DNA of 64,000 nt from Myceligenerans pegani (GCF_014892515.1 NZ_JADBGR010000057.1:117704-181703), one strand, 5' to 3'; counted from the first letter of the stretch, positions 26,241-35,491 are shown. Notes: generated from the sequence alone by a model not told the origin. Translations and numbers: made by a program.

Positions 26241-27227
26241 TCACACTCGGTCCGCTATGACCCGTCTGGCGACGCGGCCCAGTCTGCTGCGGAGTTGTGG
26301 GGGGATGACGCCGAGGGCTCGGCGGGGGAGGAGTTTGCGGGCTCGGCGGTAGGCCGAGGCGGTGTCGAGCTGTTCGAAGGCGAGGGCGAAGTCGGCGCGG
26401 AGGGTGTCCGCGGCCGGGTAGGTCGCGGGTGTGTCCCCGTCCGGCGTGGCCAGCGTGGACAGGTGGTCCCACGTGCGTTCGGCGACGTCGCGCAGGTACG
26501 GCGGGATCGACAGGTCGTCCCACGTGACCGAGACGCGCCGCAGGTCCGGGTCCACGAACGCGTCGACGGCGGCCGTGGCCTCGGCGTCGTGCCGCAGCGC
26601 GCGGCGGATCCCGAGCGTGCCGGCGGCCTGGCCGACGGGGTCGCGCCAGTTCGACAGCAGCTCGTCGTACCGGACGAAGGCGCGGGGCGCGCCGCGGGTG
26701 GCGAGCTCGGTGTGCAGCATGCCGTTGACCCACATCGCGATGCCGTCGGCGTCCCGCTGCGGCCCGTAGTAGGTGGACTTGCTGCGCACCACCTCGGGCG
26801 GCGGCCGGAGCATCGTCGCGAAGGAGGCTCGCGCGCCGGCCGTGCCGGCGGCGCGGCGCCACGGCGTGAGGAACCAGACCAGCCGGGGATCCTTGAGCAC
26901 GAGCTGGTCGGCGACGCGGAAGTGTTCGTCGAGCCAGGCCGCGGCCGCCGCCGCGGTCCCCGCGTTCGCCGCGGCGTGCTCGACGTCGGTCGCCGCGCCC
27001 GGCCGGGGGTCGGCGACCGCGACGCCCGCGCGCCGGAGAACGGCGTCGTGCAGGTCGACCATCCACTGCGGTTCGTTGAAGCCGCGAGGATTCGTCTCGT
27101 CCGCCCCGACCTCCGGCGTGGGAACGTGGCATCCGAGTCGCCGGAGAATTCCCGCGATGGTGCTCGTTCCACTCCTGCCGGAGCCGACGACGAAAACCGC
27201 TTCCCGGCGGTGGCTGTGGCTGCTCAT
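26241..27227 (-). CDS. sulfotransferase family protein (second)
   Basis: 328-aa protein with the P-loop-like 5'-PSB motif VVGSGRSGTSTI (15-24) and a central KDPRLVWFLTPW segment found in the sulfotransferase superfamily. The Ala-rich middle part and basic C-terminus (RSRLGRVARRV) have no clear function. ATG 27227 is chosen just before the conserved loop; ATG 27263 is another candidate, and the frame further upstream crosses the divergent sulfotransferase gene. Substrate unknown. Confidence 0.78.
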   Translation of the reverse strand: MSSHSHRREAVFVVGSGRSGTSTIAGILRRLGCHVPTPEVGADETNPRGFNEPQWMVDLHDAVLRRAGVAVADPRPGAATDVEHAAANAGTAAAAAAWLDEHFRVADQLVLKDPRLVWFLTPWRRAAGTAGARASFATMLRPPPEVVRSKSTYYGPQRDADGIAMWVNGMLHTELATRGAPRAFVRYDELLSNWRDPVGQAAGTLGIRRALRHDAEATAAVDAFVDPDLRRVSVTWDDLSIPPYLRDVAERTWDHLSTLATPDGDTPATYPAADTLRADFALAFEQLDTASAYRRARKLLPRRALGVIPPQLRSRLGRVARRVIADRV

Positions 27228-27316
27228 CGGATCAAGTTTCACGCGGTCCGGGACGTGGTGCATCCGCAGAGGAAATGCGATCACCGGTAGCGGGCGCGCA
27301 AATCCGGACGGGTCGG

Positions 27317-27322
27317 TAACGT
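27317..27322 (+). promoter_or_regulatory. leaderless -10 element for a sulfotransferase gene
   Basis: TAACGT, 8 bases before ATG 27331. No ribosome binding site precedes that ATG, which fits leaderless translation from a promoter lying between the two divergent sulfotransferase genes. Confidence 0.45.
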
Positions 27323-27330
27323 CCTCGGAC

Positions 27331-28281
27331 ATGGGCCGAATTCCACGCGGCATTCTGCATATCGGCGCGGAGAAGACCGGTACGACGGCCATTCAGACCG
27401 CCCTGGTGAATCAGACCGCCGAACTGCGACGGCACGGCGTCTGCTATCCGTCGTCGTTGCGTTCGGGACGCGTCGCCAGCCATACGCGGCTCGTGACCGC
27501 GGCGGCCGACCCGCACCGGATCGACGACCTGCGGCGCTGGGCGCACGTGACGAGCCCGGACCAGGTCCCGGCGCACCGGGAGGCCGTGACGCAGGGGCTG
27601 GCCGAGGAGCTGGCGTCGTGGGATCCGGACGTCCTGCTGCTGAGCAGCGAGCACTGCCAGAGCCGGCTGCGGAGCGTCGCCGAGGTCGCCACCCTCCGCC
27701 GCCTGCTCGCGAGGTTCTGCGACGACATCACCGTCGTCGTCTACCTGCGTCCGCAGCACGAGGCGGCGCTCAGCCTGTACAGCACGCGGCTCAAGGCGGG
27801 ACTGCCGGCGGGGGACCCCTTCTCCGGCGAACCCGCGCAGCCGGGGTTCTTCGACTACGGCGCCCTGGTGAACCGGTGGGCGAGCGTGTTCGGGCAGGAG
27901 CGTGTCCGGGTCCGGATCTACGAGAAGGGCGCCCTCGCGGGCGGGAGCGTCCTCGAGGACTTCCGGGAGGTGGCGGGCCTGCCGGTGCCGTTGCAGCCAC
28001 CGGCGCGCCCGGCGAACCCGTCGCTCAGCCCGCGCGGTCTGCGCGTGCTCGGAGCGGTCAACATTGTGCTGCCGCGGTTCGTGCTCGGCCGGAAGAACCC
28101 GGTGCGGGCGCCGGTCGCCCGTGCGGTCGAGCGGCTGTTCCGAGGCGACGGGCCGGTGGTGGGCCGGACGGAGGCGGTCCGGTTCTACGAGCGCTTCGCG
28201 GCGACGAACGAGGTGGTCCGTCGCCGCTTCTTCCCCGACCGGCCGACGCTGTTCAACCCGGACTTCAGGATCTACGACTGA
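27331..28281 (+). CDS. sulfotransferase-like protein (third)
   Basis: 316-aa protein beginning with ILHIGAEKTGTTAIQ, a 5'-PSB loop of the Lys-Thr-Gly-Thr-Thr type seen in bacterial capsular sulfotransferase-like proteins. A 3'-phosphate site (VVVYLRPQHEAALS) follows. The middle contains a region with FDYGALVNRWASVFG typical of this branch. ATG 27331 is the first start after the putative -10 element. The last 17 bases overlap the convergent fourth sulfotransferase gene. Acceptor unknown. Confidence 0.78.
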   Translation: MGRIPRGILHIGAEKTGTTAIQTALVNQTAELRRHGVCYPSSLRSGRVASHTRLVTAAADPHRIDDLRRWAHVTSPDQVPAHREAVTQGLAEELASWDPDVLLLSSEHCQSRLRSVAEVATLRRLLARFCDDITVVVYLRPQHEAALSLYSTRLKAGLPAGDPFSGEPAQPGFFDYGALVNRWASVFGQERVRVRIYEKGALAGGSVLEDFREVAGLPVPLQPPARPANPSLSPRGLRVLGAVNIVLPRFVLGRKNPVRAPVARAVERLFRGDGPVVGRTEAVRFYERFAATNEVVRRRFFPDRPTLFNPDFRIYD

Positions 28282-29176
28282 GGGCCCGTACGCCCCACGG
28301 GGCGGCGTCGTGCAGGTTGTCGACGTCGTACCCCAGGCGCGCGATCCGGGCCGCGTAGCGGTCGGCGATCTCGCGGCGGTAGCGCGGCAGCAGGGCCGGA
28401 TCGGCGATCTCCCGGGCCACCGCCTGACGTGCGCGCCACGGCCGGCGGCCGGCCCGCCGCAGGTGCCCGGCGGCGCGGCGCAGCACGCCCGAGCACGTGG
28501 CGTGCCACGCTCGCTCGTAGGTGTCGCTGCGGTGCACGTCGACGGCGTCGGCGGGAATCGGCGGCGTGCCGAGGAACTCCGCGACCCGCCCCAGCACGTC
28601 GCCCGGCTCGCGCATCAGGTGCTCGTACCGCACCACCAGAAGATTCTCGACGCATTCGGCGTCGTCGGCGAAGACCTCGTGGGCGTGCACCCAATGCCCG
28701 ACCAGCCGGGGCAGGCCCACGCCGTAGCGTCCCGTGCGCAGCCCTGCCCACTTGCGGATCGCCAGCGCCTGGACCACCGGGTGGCGCGTCACGGCGATGA
28801 ACCGCGCGTGGGGATACAGCTCCTGGAGATACCGCATCTTGGTGAGGTTCGGGGGCGACTTCTCCACGAGGAATCGCGCGTCGCGGTCCCAGTACGGGGC
28901 CCAGGCGTCCCACAGCTCCCGGGCGGCGTGCGGCGTCGCGTCGTGCTCGGTGAGATGCGCCTCCGGGGCGTACGCCCACCGGTCCATCCGGCCCCGCGCG
29001 CCGGTGTACACGCGCTGGAGGTGCTGCCCCTCGTCCATCGGCACGCCGGTGTTCCGCAGCCCGGAGCTGCCGGGCACCGTGCCCAGGATGTCCGCGACGA
29101 GCGTGGTGCCGCTGCGGTGCATCCCGCCGATGAACACCAGACGGTGCCCGTCCCAGGGCGCGGGGTCGATCGACAT
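28265..29176 (-). CDS. sulfotransferase family protein (fourth)
   Basis: 303-aa protein with the best-preserved sulfotransferase signature of the four: FIGGMHRSGTTLV (5'-PSB loop, 17-26), EKSPPNLTKM, and FIAVTRHPVVQAL (3'-phosphate site). ATG 29176 follows AAGG by about 9 bases. Members of this branch sulfate carbohydrates or small molecules. It is divergent from the flippase gene across about 100 bp and convergent (17-bp overlap) with the third sulfotransferase gene. Confidence 0.85.
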   Translation of the reverse strand: MSIDPAPWDGHRLVFIGGMHRSGTTLVADILGTVPGSSGLRNTGVPMDEGQHLQRVYTGARGRMDRWAYAPEAHLTEHDATPHAARELWDAWAPYWDRDARFLVEKSPPNLTKMRYLQELYPHARFIAVTRHPVVQALAIRKWAGLRTGRYGVGLPRLVGHWVHAHEVFADDAECVENLLVVRYEHLMREPGDVLGRVAEFLGTPPIPADAVDVHRSDTYERAWHATCSGVLRRAAGHLRRAGRRPWRARQAVAREIADPALLPRYRREIADRYAARIARLGYDVDNLHDAAPWGVRALSRRS

Positions 29177-29264
29177 GCTCACTACCTTGACCGGCACCGG
29201 CCGGGAGCGCACGTCGGCGGGACGGCGGACCGGTGCTCGACGCGCGATCGCGCGCGGGCCTGCC

Positions 29265-29270
29265 TACCGT
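29265..29270 (+). promoter_or_regulatory. leaderless -10 element for the flippase gene
   Basis: TACCGT, exactly 7 bases before GTG 29278. This spacing decides the start of the flippase gene against the earlier GTG at 29233 and 29269. Confidence 0.55.
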
Positions 29271-29277
29271 GGGCGTC

Positions 29278-30765
29278 GTGACCAATCCGACCGCGAGCCT
29301 CGCACGGACCGGCGCCCGCGGCGGGGTCGTGACGCTTGCCGGGCAGGCCGCGACGGTCCTGACCCGCACGGTCGTGCTGATCCTCCTCGCCCGTCTCATC
29401 GCCCCCGAGGCGTTCGGCCTGGTCGCGATCGTCACCGCCATCGCCACGTTCGCCACCGCCGTCATGCTGTTCGGGATCCCCATGGCGGTCGTCCAGGCCG
29501 AACACGTCAGCGCGCGGGCGAAGTCCACGCTCTTTCTGGTCAACGTCGGCCTGGGCGTCCTGTTCGCGGCGGTGATCTCCCTCGCGTCCGGCCCGCTCGC
29601 GCGGTTGTACGACGACGAGCGCCTCGCCGCCGTCGCCGGCTGGATCGCCCTCGTCCCGCTGGTCAACGGACTGATGATCCAGTCGCGCACGCATCTCATG
29701 CGGAACCTCCGGTTCACGCGCCTGTTCGTGGCGGAGACCGCCGGGCTGCTCATCGGCGTCGGCGTCGCGGTTCTCCTCGCGGTGCAGGGGGCCGACATCG
29801 AAGCGGTCGTGGCGCTGCAGGTCGCGCCCGTGGCGGTGCAGGCGGTGCTGGTCATGGTCGCGGCGCGCTGGCTGCCCGGGCGGCCGGGAGAACTGCGCGA
29901 GACCGGCGCACTGCTCCGGGTCGGAATGCGCATCCTGGGCATGAACGTGCTCAAGAGCGGCGCCCGGAACGTCGTCGTCCCCGTCATGGGGCTGACCGTG
30001 CCGGCCGCCGCCGTCGGCGCCTTCGACCGGGCCCAGCACCTGATCGTCGCGCCGATCAACCTCACCGTGGACCAGATGCAGCGCGTCGCGGTGCCCGTGC
30101 TGTCGCGGCTGCGCGGTGAGCCGGGCCGGATGCTCGCCTACATGCAGCGCGCGCAGCTGCTCGGCACCTACGGCACCGCCACGCTGTTCCTCGTGGTCGC
30201 GGCCCTCGGCGAGCCGATCGTCCGCATCCTTCTCGGACCGGACTGGGACACCGCGGGGACGGTGATCCAGATCCTCGCCGCCGGTGCCACCTGCCGGGCA
30301 CTCGCGCAGACGATGCAGTGGGTGTTCATCTCCGCCGACGCCACCACGCAGGGCCTGCGGTTCAACCTGTGGTCCCAGCCGCTGGTCGCGGCGCTGTCGC
30401 TGGCCGGCCTGCCGTGGGGCGTGCTCGGTGTCGCCACCGCGAACTCCGTGGCGTGGGCGCTGCTGTGGCCGACGGCGACCCTGGTGGCCGCGCGCTCCGC
30501 GGGCTTCCCGGCCGGGTCCCTGTTCCGCGGACCGGCGCGGGCGCTCGCCCTGTTCGGGCTGCCCGTGATGCTCGCGGCCGCGCTGCCGCGGCTGCTGGAC
30601 CTGGACGACTGGTCGACCGTCCTCCTTGGCGCCGGCGCGGCGGTGTGCGCCGGCCTGCTGTCACGGTGGGCGTTCCGAGCCGTCCGCGCCGATCTCGGGG
30701 CGCTCGCCGCTACCGCACGTCTCGCCCTTTCACGGCGCCAACCTGCACGAACGGGACCGATCTGA
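29278..30765 (+). CDS. Wzx-like oligosaccharide flippase
   Basis: 495-aa MOP-superfamily exporter with about 12-14 membrane helices, starting with a polysaccharide-synthesis signature (GGVVTLAGQAATVLTRT, RLIAPEAFGLVAIV). It should flip the undecaprenyl-linked repeat unit to the outer face for polymerization. The GTG start at 29278 is supported by the leaderless promoter. The HAD phosphatase gene follows after 13 bases. Confidence 0.88.
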   Translation: MTNPTASLARTGARGGVVTLAGQAATVLTRTVVLILLARLIAPEAFGLVAIVTAIATFATAVMLFGIPMAVVQAEHVSARAKSTLFLVNVGLGVLFAAVISLASGPLARLYDDERLAAVAGWIALVPLVNGLMIQSRTHLMRNLRFTRLFVAETAGLLIGVGVAVLLAVQGADIEAVVALQVAPVAVQAVLVMVAARWLPGRPGELRETGALLRVGMRILGMNVLKSGARNVVVPVMGLTVPAAAVGAFDRAQHLIVAPINLTVDQMQRVAVPVLSRLRGEPGRMLAYMQRAQLLGTYGTATLFLVVAALGEPIVRILLGPDWDTAGTVIQILAAGATCRALAQTMQWVFISADATTQGLRFNLWSQPLVAALSLAGLPWGVLGVATANSVAWALLWPTATLVAARSAGFPAGSLFRGPARALALFGLPVMLAAALPRLLDLDDWSTVLLGAGAAVCAGLLSRWAFRAVRADLGALAATARLALSRRQPARTGPI

Positions 30766-30778
30766 CACACTTCCTGAC

Positions 30779-31441
30779 ATGCCAGAAGCATCGAAGATCG
30801 TGAAGGCCGCGTCGGCGATCCTGCTCGACTTCGACGGGCCGGTCACCCGGCTCATGCCGCCGAGCGTCGCCGCCACGGCCGCCGATGCCGCACGGAGGGG
30901 CCTCTTCAACGCCGCCGTGCCGATCCCCAGGTCGCTCGAGAAGAGCAAGGACCATCTCGAGGTGCTGCGCCACGCCGGCACCCTCGACCGCATCGCCATC
31001 CGCATGACCGACGACGCCTGCATCGAGGCCGAGGCCGCCGCGGCCGCGAGGTCCGAGCCCACGCCCGGCGTGCGCGAGATGCTCAAGGCGGCCGCCAGGC
31101 GCGGGCAGGACGTCGTCATCATCAGCAACAACGCGCCCGAGGCCATCGAGGTGTTCCTGAACCGGACCGACCTCGCCGGGTACGTCGAACTGGTGATCGG
31201 CCGCCCGCCCCGCCGGCCCGACCTCATGAAGCCCAATCCGTTCATGGTCCGGGGCGCGCTCACGCGGGTCGGGATACCGGCCGAGGACGCCGTCGTGGTC
31301 GGCGACTCGGCGACGGACATGCAGGCGGCGCGGGCCGCCGGGGTGCCCGCCGTCGGTTTCGCGCGTACGCCCGGCAAGGTGAAGACCCTGTTCGAGGCCG
31401 GCGCCGACGATGTGACCGAGGACATGGCGGATCTGGCCTGA
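30779..31441 (+). CDS. HAD-family hydrolase
   Basis: 220-aa haloacid-dehalogenase-like phosphatase. Motif I is ILLDFDGPVT (Asp17 nucleophile, Asp19), motif II is VVIISNNAP, and motif III/IV is KPNPFMVRGAL plus VVGDSATDM. The helical cap is of the C1 type. Close spacing after the flippase suggests cotranscription and possibly a sugar-phosphate or lipid-phosphate substrate in the same pathway, but this family is too broad to say. Confidence 0.85.
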   Translation: MPEASKIVKAASAILLDFDGPVTRLMPPSVAATAADAARRGLFNAAVPIPRSLEKSKDHLEVLRHAGTLDRIAIRMTDDACIEAEAAAAARSEPTPGVREMLKAAARRGQDVVIISNNAPEAIEVFLNRTDLAGYVELVIGRPPRRPDLMKPNPFMVRGALTRVGIPAEDAVVVGDSATDMQAARAAGVPAVGFARTPGKVKTLFEAGADDVTEDMADLA

Positions 31442-31533
31442 ATTGTTCCTTCCGTGAACCGTACGTGAAACATTCCTGACGTAGATTCCCGCTGCACTGC
31501 GCGACACGACGCACCACGGAGGATCGACACGCC

Positions 31534-33015
31534 ATGGCGACCACGCAAGCACCGGCGGCACGAGGAGTGCTCGACCGGTATTTCCGCATCAGCGAACGCG
31601 GCTCGACCGTCGTCACGGAGATCCGGGGCGGCCTCGTCACGTTCTTCACGATGTCCTACATCGTCGTCCTCAACCCCCTGATCATCGGGACCGTCCAGGA
31701 CAACGGCTTCGAGGGGAACTTCCTTGGTGGTGGCTCCGAACCGAACCTCGCCGCCGTCGCCGCGGCCACGGCACTCGTGGCCGGCGTGATGAGCATCCTC
31801 ATGGGCATGGTCGCGAACTTCCCGATGGCGATGGCGACCGGGCTCGGCCTGAACGCCGTGGTCGCCTACTCCGTCGCGGCCCTGCCGGGCATGACGTGGG
31901 CCGACGCCATGGGCATCGTCGTGATGGAGGGCCTCGTCATCCTGATCCTGGTGCTCACCGGCTTCCGCCAGGCCGTGTTCAACGCGGTGCCGCACGACCT
32001 CAAGGTCGCGATCACCGTCGGCATCGGCCTGTTCATCGCGTTCATCGGCCTGGTCGACGCCGGGTTCGTGCGCATCCCGGCGTCCCTGGCCACGCCCGTC
32101 GAACTGGGCATCGGAGGATCGCTCGGGTCCTGGCCGCTGCTGGTGTTCGTCGTCGGCCTGCTGCTGACGGTCGTACTCATGGTGCGCAAGGTGAAGGGCG
32201 CCATCCTCATCGGGATCGTGTCCAGCACGGTCCTCGCGGTGATCGTCGAGGCGATCGTGCAGGCGGGCGGCTCGCAGGACGCCGACGGCGAGCCCGTCGC
32301 CACCGGCTGGCGGCTCAACGTCCCGGCGCTCCCGGACACCTGGGTCGACCTCCCGGACCTGTCGCTGCTCGGCCAGTTCTCGCTGTTCGGCTCGTTCTCG
32401 AGGATGAGCGTCGTGGCCGTGCTGCTGCTGGTCTTCACGCTCCTCATCGCCGACTTCTTCGACACCATGGGGACCATGGTCGCCATCGGCGGCGAGGCCG
32501 GCCTGCTCGACGAGAAGGGCAACCCGCCGCGGACCACGCGGATCCTCGTCGTCGACTCGATCGGCGCCGCCGCGGGCGGGGCGGGCTCCGTGTCCTCCAA
32601 CACGAGTTACATCGAGTCCGCGTCGGGTGTGGGCGACGGCGCGCGCACCGGGCTCGCCGCCGTCGTCACCGGGGTCTGCTTCCTGCTGACGATGTTCTTC
32701 ACGCCCGTCGTCGCGATCGTGCCCTTCGAGGCGGCCACGCCGGCGCTCGTGGTGGTAGGCCTGCTGATGGTCGTGCAGATCACCGGGATCGACTGGAGGA
32801 ACCTCGAGATCGCCGTGCCGGCGTTCCTCGGGATCATCCTCATGCCGTTCGCCTATTCGATCACGGCGGGCATCGGCGCCGCCGTCGTCACCTACGTGAT
32901 CATCAAACTGGCGGTCGGCAAGGTGAGGCAGGTCCATCCGCTCCTGTGGATCACGGCGGCCCTGTTCCTGATCTACTTCCTGCAGGGCCCGATCGGCGCG
33001 GTCCTCGGCATCTGA
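31534..33015 (+). CDS. NCS2-family purine permease (AzgA/PbuG-like)
   Basis: 493-aa nucleobase transporter with 12-14 helices. Signature segments are YIVVLNPLIIG, MATGLGLNAVVAYS and the motif region DFFDTMGTMVAIGGEAGLL followed by SVSSNTSYIESASG, which match hypoxanthine/guanine/adenine permeases. ATG 31534 follows GGAGG by about 10 bases. A possible -10 element TAGATT lies at 31482-31487. No purine riboswitch is visible in the short leader. Confidence 0.93.
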   Translation: MATTQAPAARGVLDRYFRISERGSTVVTEIRGGLVTFFTMSYIVVLNPLIIGTVQDNGFEGNFLGGGSEPNLAAVAAATALVAGVMSILMGMVANFPMAMATGLGLNAVVAYSVAALPGMTWADAMGIVVMEGLVILILVLTGFRQAVFNAVPHDLKVAITVGIGLFIAFIGLVDAGFVRIPASLATPVELGIGGSLGSWPLLVFVVGLLLTVVLMVRKVKGAILIGIVSSTVLAVIVEAIVQAGGSQDADGEPVATGWRLNVPALPDTWVDLPDLSLLGQFSLFGSFSRMSVVAVLLLVFTLLIADFFDTMGTMVAIGGEAGLLDEKGNPPRTTRILVVDSIGAAAGGAGSVSSNTSYIESASGVGDGARTGLAAVVTGVCFLLTMFFTPVVAIVPFEAATPALVVVGLLMVVQITGIDWRNLEIAVPAFLGIILMPFAYSITAGIGAAVVTYVIIKLAVGKVRQVHPLLWITAALFLIYFLQGPIGAVLGI

Positions 33016-33076
33016 CGGGCTCTGAGGGGCCGCGAGTCGGTCACGGTGCGACCGATCGCCGTCGCTCGCGCCAGTC

Positions 33077-33991
33077 TCAGCCCAGGAAGACGTGCGCGCA
33101 CGTCATCTGCGGGCCGTAGGACGTGTCCTCGCTGATGCAGGCGATGGCGCCCCGAGTGAATCCCGCGTTGAGGATGTTGGCGCGGTGGCCCTCGGAGTTC
33201 ATCCAGCCGTCGGCGGCCTCCGCCGGGCTCCAGCCGCCGCGGGCGAGGTTCTCGCCGACGGTCGAGGTGGGGCAGCGGTCGAAGATCGGCTCCAGGGGGG
33301 CGTGCGCCAGATCCTGCCCGCGGAGTGCCTCGGCACGCTCCAGCGCTTCGGCGTAGGCGCAGTCGTCGTGCGCCAGCGCCGTCACGCCGTGACCCTCCCG
33401 GCGCTGGTTCACCTCGGCCTCGAGGGCTCTGGCGTACCGCTCCGACGCGCTGAGGCCGGGCTCGACGACGGTGCCGCCGTCGTCCCCGGCGCCGGATCCG
33501 TCGTCGCCCGTGTCCGCGCCCGCACCGTCGTCGTCCCCGGCCGCGCCCCCACCGGCGGGGCCGTCCTCGTCCGGCGACTCGTCGTCGGACTGGTCCGCGT
33601 CGTCGTCCGGAGACTTCTCCGGTGCGGGCTGCACCTCGATCGTGCCCGTCTCCACGGCGTCGACGACCGACGCCCCGTCCCCGTCAGTGGACGGATGCTC
33701 TGTGCCCGGATCCACGTCCGTGCCGGGCGCGGACCTCGTGCCGGACGCGGACGCCGGCCCGGGCTCCGTCCCGACGGCGGATGCCGTCGTGTTCCGCACG
33801 GGCTCGCTCGCCTCGCCGAGCTGCCATCGGTTCGCCTCGAACGCGGCCTCGCCCGGGCCCGGGTTGAACGTCACCGAGCAGGCCGACAGCGCGAGTGCCG
33901 CCGCCACGGCGAGCACCGGGGCGAGCGTTCGGGCGACGGTGGGCGGACAGGTAGCGCGCGCCGGAGCCTGGGTGTTCGGGCGTCGTGCCAT
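33077..33991 (-). CDS. CAP/SCP-domain lipoprotein
   Basis: 304-aa secreted protein. A lipobox LSAC at 35-38 follows a hydrophobic signal, so it is likely anchored by lipid. A long Asp/Gly/Ser/Pro-rich low-complexity spacer (about 60-175) leads to a C-terminal CAP domain with YARALEAEVNQRR, VGENLARGG and WMNSEGHRANILN, the usual features of bacterial SCP proteins. Function of such domains in bacteria is unclear (wall or lipid binding suspected). ATG 33991 follows AGAGG by about 8 bases; earlier frame is not needed. Convergent with the permease gene. Confidence 0.88.
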   Translation of the reverse strand: MARRPNTQAPARATCPPTVARTLAPVLAVAAALALSACSVTFNPGPGEAAFEANRWQLGEASEPVRNTTASAVGTEPGPASASGTRSAPGTDVDPGTEHPSTDGDGASVVDAVETGTIEVQPAPEKSPDDDADQSDDESPDEDGPAGGGAAGDDDGAGADTGDDGSGAGDDGGTVVEPGLSASERYARALEAEVNQRREGHGVTALAHDDCAYAEALERAEALRGQDLAHAPLEPIFDRCPTSTVGENLARGGWSPAEAADGWMNSEGHRANILNAGFTRGAIACISEDTSYGPQMTCAHVFLG

Positions 33992-34099
33992 GGGGTGACC
34001 TCTTCGTGTCGCGGCGCTCGTAGGGTCGAGCGTTCTGGGGTGGTATGTCAAGCCGCGATGTCCGGCTGTCGGACCGGAGCCGTCCGATCGTCACGCCCC

Positions 34100-34132
34100 G
34101 GCGGTCCCGCCTCCTGGGAAGGCGGGACCGCC
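34100..34132 (-). terminator. strong hairpin downstream of the MHYT gene
   Basis: 13-bp perfect stem GGCGGTCCCGCCT/AGGCGGGACCGCC with a 7-base loop, about 90 bases past the stop of the minus-strand MHYT gene and before the CAP gene. Because both genes read leftwards, it should end the MHYT message. Confidence 0.75.
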
Positions 34133-34218
34133 GAGGACCGTACCGGCGGGGACCGTACCGGGCTTCCCGGCGAGCGAACGGGCTGGGAGGATCCGTCCGT
34201 CGCAGGGGGTGTCCCGGA

Positions 34219-35172
34219 TCAGCGGACCTGCATCGATCGGGGGCGGAGCTTGGAGGGGTCCGCGGGTCCGGAGGGCGGCTGCGAGCCGGCCGCCCCGCCG
34301 CCGAACCCGGACTGCGCGCCCGTGAGGCTGCTGTGCCCGGCCCGGAGGGCCTCGGTCGTGGCCGCCAGCGTCGGCGCGTGCACGGAGCGGGCGTACTCCC
34401 GTTCCTGGCTCTCCCGCAGGCGCTGCTCGAACTCGGCCTGGGCGCGGAGCTCGGCCTCCGTCGGCCAGAGGCCGACGACGAGCACCAGCAGCAGCGTGAC
34501 CACGGAGACGGCCATCACGAGCGGCACGAGCAGCTCGCCGGTCGAGACGCCGCTCGGGATCGCGTCGGTGCCGCCGGTCAGGCGGACGCCCATCATGCCG
34601 GTGTAGTGCATGCCGGTCACGGCGATGCCCATGACGATGGTGGCGATGATCGTGGCGACTGCACCGCGGATGTGCGTGGTGCACCAGAGCGCGGCCGTGG
34701 CCGCGACGATGGCGATGACCACCGAGGCGATGACGTACATGCCGTCGAACGTCATCGTGGCGTTCATCTCCATGGCCGCCATGCCCATGTAGTGCATGGT
34801 GGCGACGCCGGACCCGGTGAGGAATCCGCCGATCACCATGCCGGGCAGACGCTGCCCGCCGATCTGGTTGACGAAGAGCCCGATGCCGACGACGACGATG
34901 GCGACGCCCGCGCTGAGCAGTGTGAGCGGGATGTCGTAGCGGATGGTCACGCCCTGGGGTGCGAAGCCGAGCATCGCGACGAAGTGCATGACCCAGATTC
35001 CGGTGCCGCCGATGGCGAGGGCGCCGAGACTCAGCCACGCGACACGGGAGAATCCGCCCGCCGCCCGGGATCGTGATGTGCAGGACAGGCCCACGGCGCA
35101 GCCCGTGCACGACAGCAAGAACGCCAGTACGGGTGTGATGAGCCCGTAGGCGAAGTGGTCGGTGATTGACAT
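34219..35172 (-). CDS. MHYT-domain integral membrane sensor
   Basis: 317-aa membrane protein with seven predicted helices. Three MHYT-type motifs are visible: WVMHFVAM, TMHYMGM and GMHYTGM, each near the outer face, where such domains are proposed to bind copper and sense oxygen, CO or NO. Unlike many MHYT proteins it has no GGDEF/EAL or kinase domain; the C-terminal part is a charged helical tail (about 100 residues). Cys residues are clustered in helix 1 (LLSCTGCAVGLSC). The GAGAGG ribosome binding site is about 14 bases before ATG 35172. The output partner is unknown. Confidence 0.85.
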   Translation of the reverse strand: MSITDHFAYGLITPVLAFLLSCTGCAVGLSCTSRSRAAGGFSRVAWLSLGALAIGGTGIWVMHFVAMLGFAPQGVTIRYDIPLTLLSAGVAIVVVGIGLFVNQIGGQRLPGMVIGGFLTGSGVATMHYMGMAAMEMNATMTFDGMYVIASVVIAIVAATAALWCTTHIRGAVATIIATIVMGIAVTGMHYTGMMGVRLTGGTDAIPSGVSTGELLVPLVMAVSVVTLLLVLVVGLWPTEAELRAQAEFEQRLRESQEREYARSVHAPTLAATTEALRAGHSSLTGAQSGFGGGAAGSQPPSGPADPSKLRPRSMQVR

Positions 35173-35491
35173 GTTCAGTTATTGGCCTCTCGGAGTTTCC
35201 TCGTAGCGGCCGCCCGTCTGGGGGACAGACGCGGGCCCTGCGGCTACGCAGGACCCCCTGCTCGACCCGGGTGAATCTGAGGGGCGGGCCGTTATCGCAA
35301 CGTTACCGAGGATGGACCGAACGGACAATAGGGATCACTCTACGTCTTATCGAAACCTTTCACCACAAAGTCTCAAAATAGTGCAATGGCCTCATCAGTC
35401 CGATAGATGTGTCTGTTCGGTCTTCCTCGGCATAACAGCGGCAGGAGTGCGGAACGCTACCGCACTCCTGCCGACATTCCCATCACAGGTG
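35173..35491. other. 319-bp AT-richer intergenic region
   Basis: No gene seen. In 35341-35400 only 25 of 60 bases are G or C, far below the surrounding level. On the minus strand TTGAGA and GATAAG (about 19 bases apart, near 35371 and 35347) could form a promoter for the MHYT gene with a long leader. The right end carries the terminator of the metal-repressor gene. I see no metal-repressor box. Confidence 0.5.
35439..35473 (-). terminator. strong hairpin downstream of the metal-repressor gene
   Basis: 14-bp perfect stem CGGCAGGAGTGCGG/CCGCACTCCTGCCG with a 7-base loop, about 20 bases past the stop of the minus-strand repressor gene. A clear intrinsic-type terminator, without a T tract. Confidence 0.85.

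Noticed and set aside
33016..33076. A terminator between the purine permease and CAP genes
   Set aside because: No convincing inverted repeat in the 61-base convergent gap.
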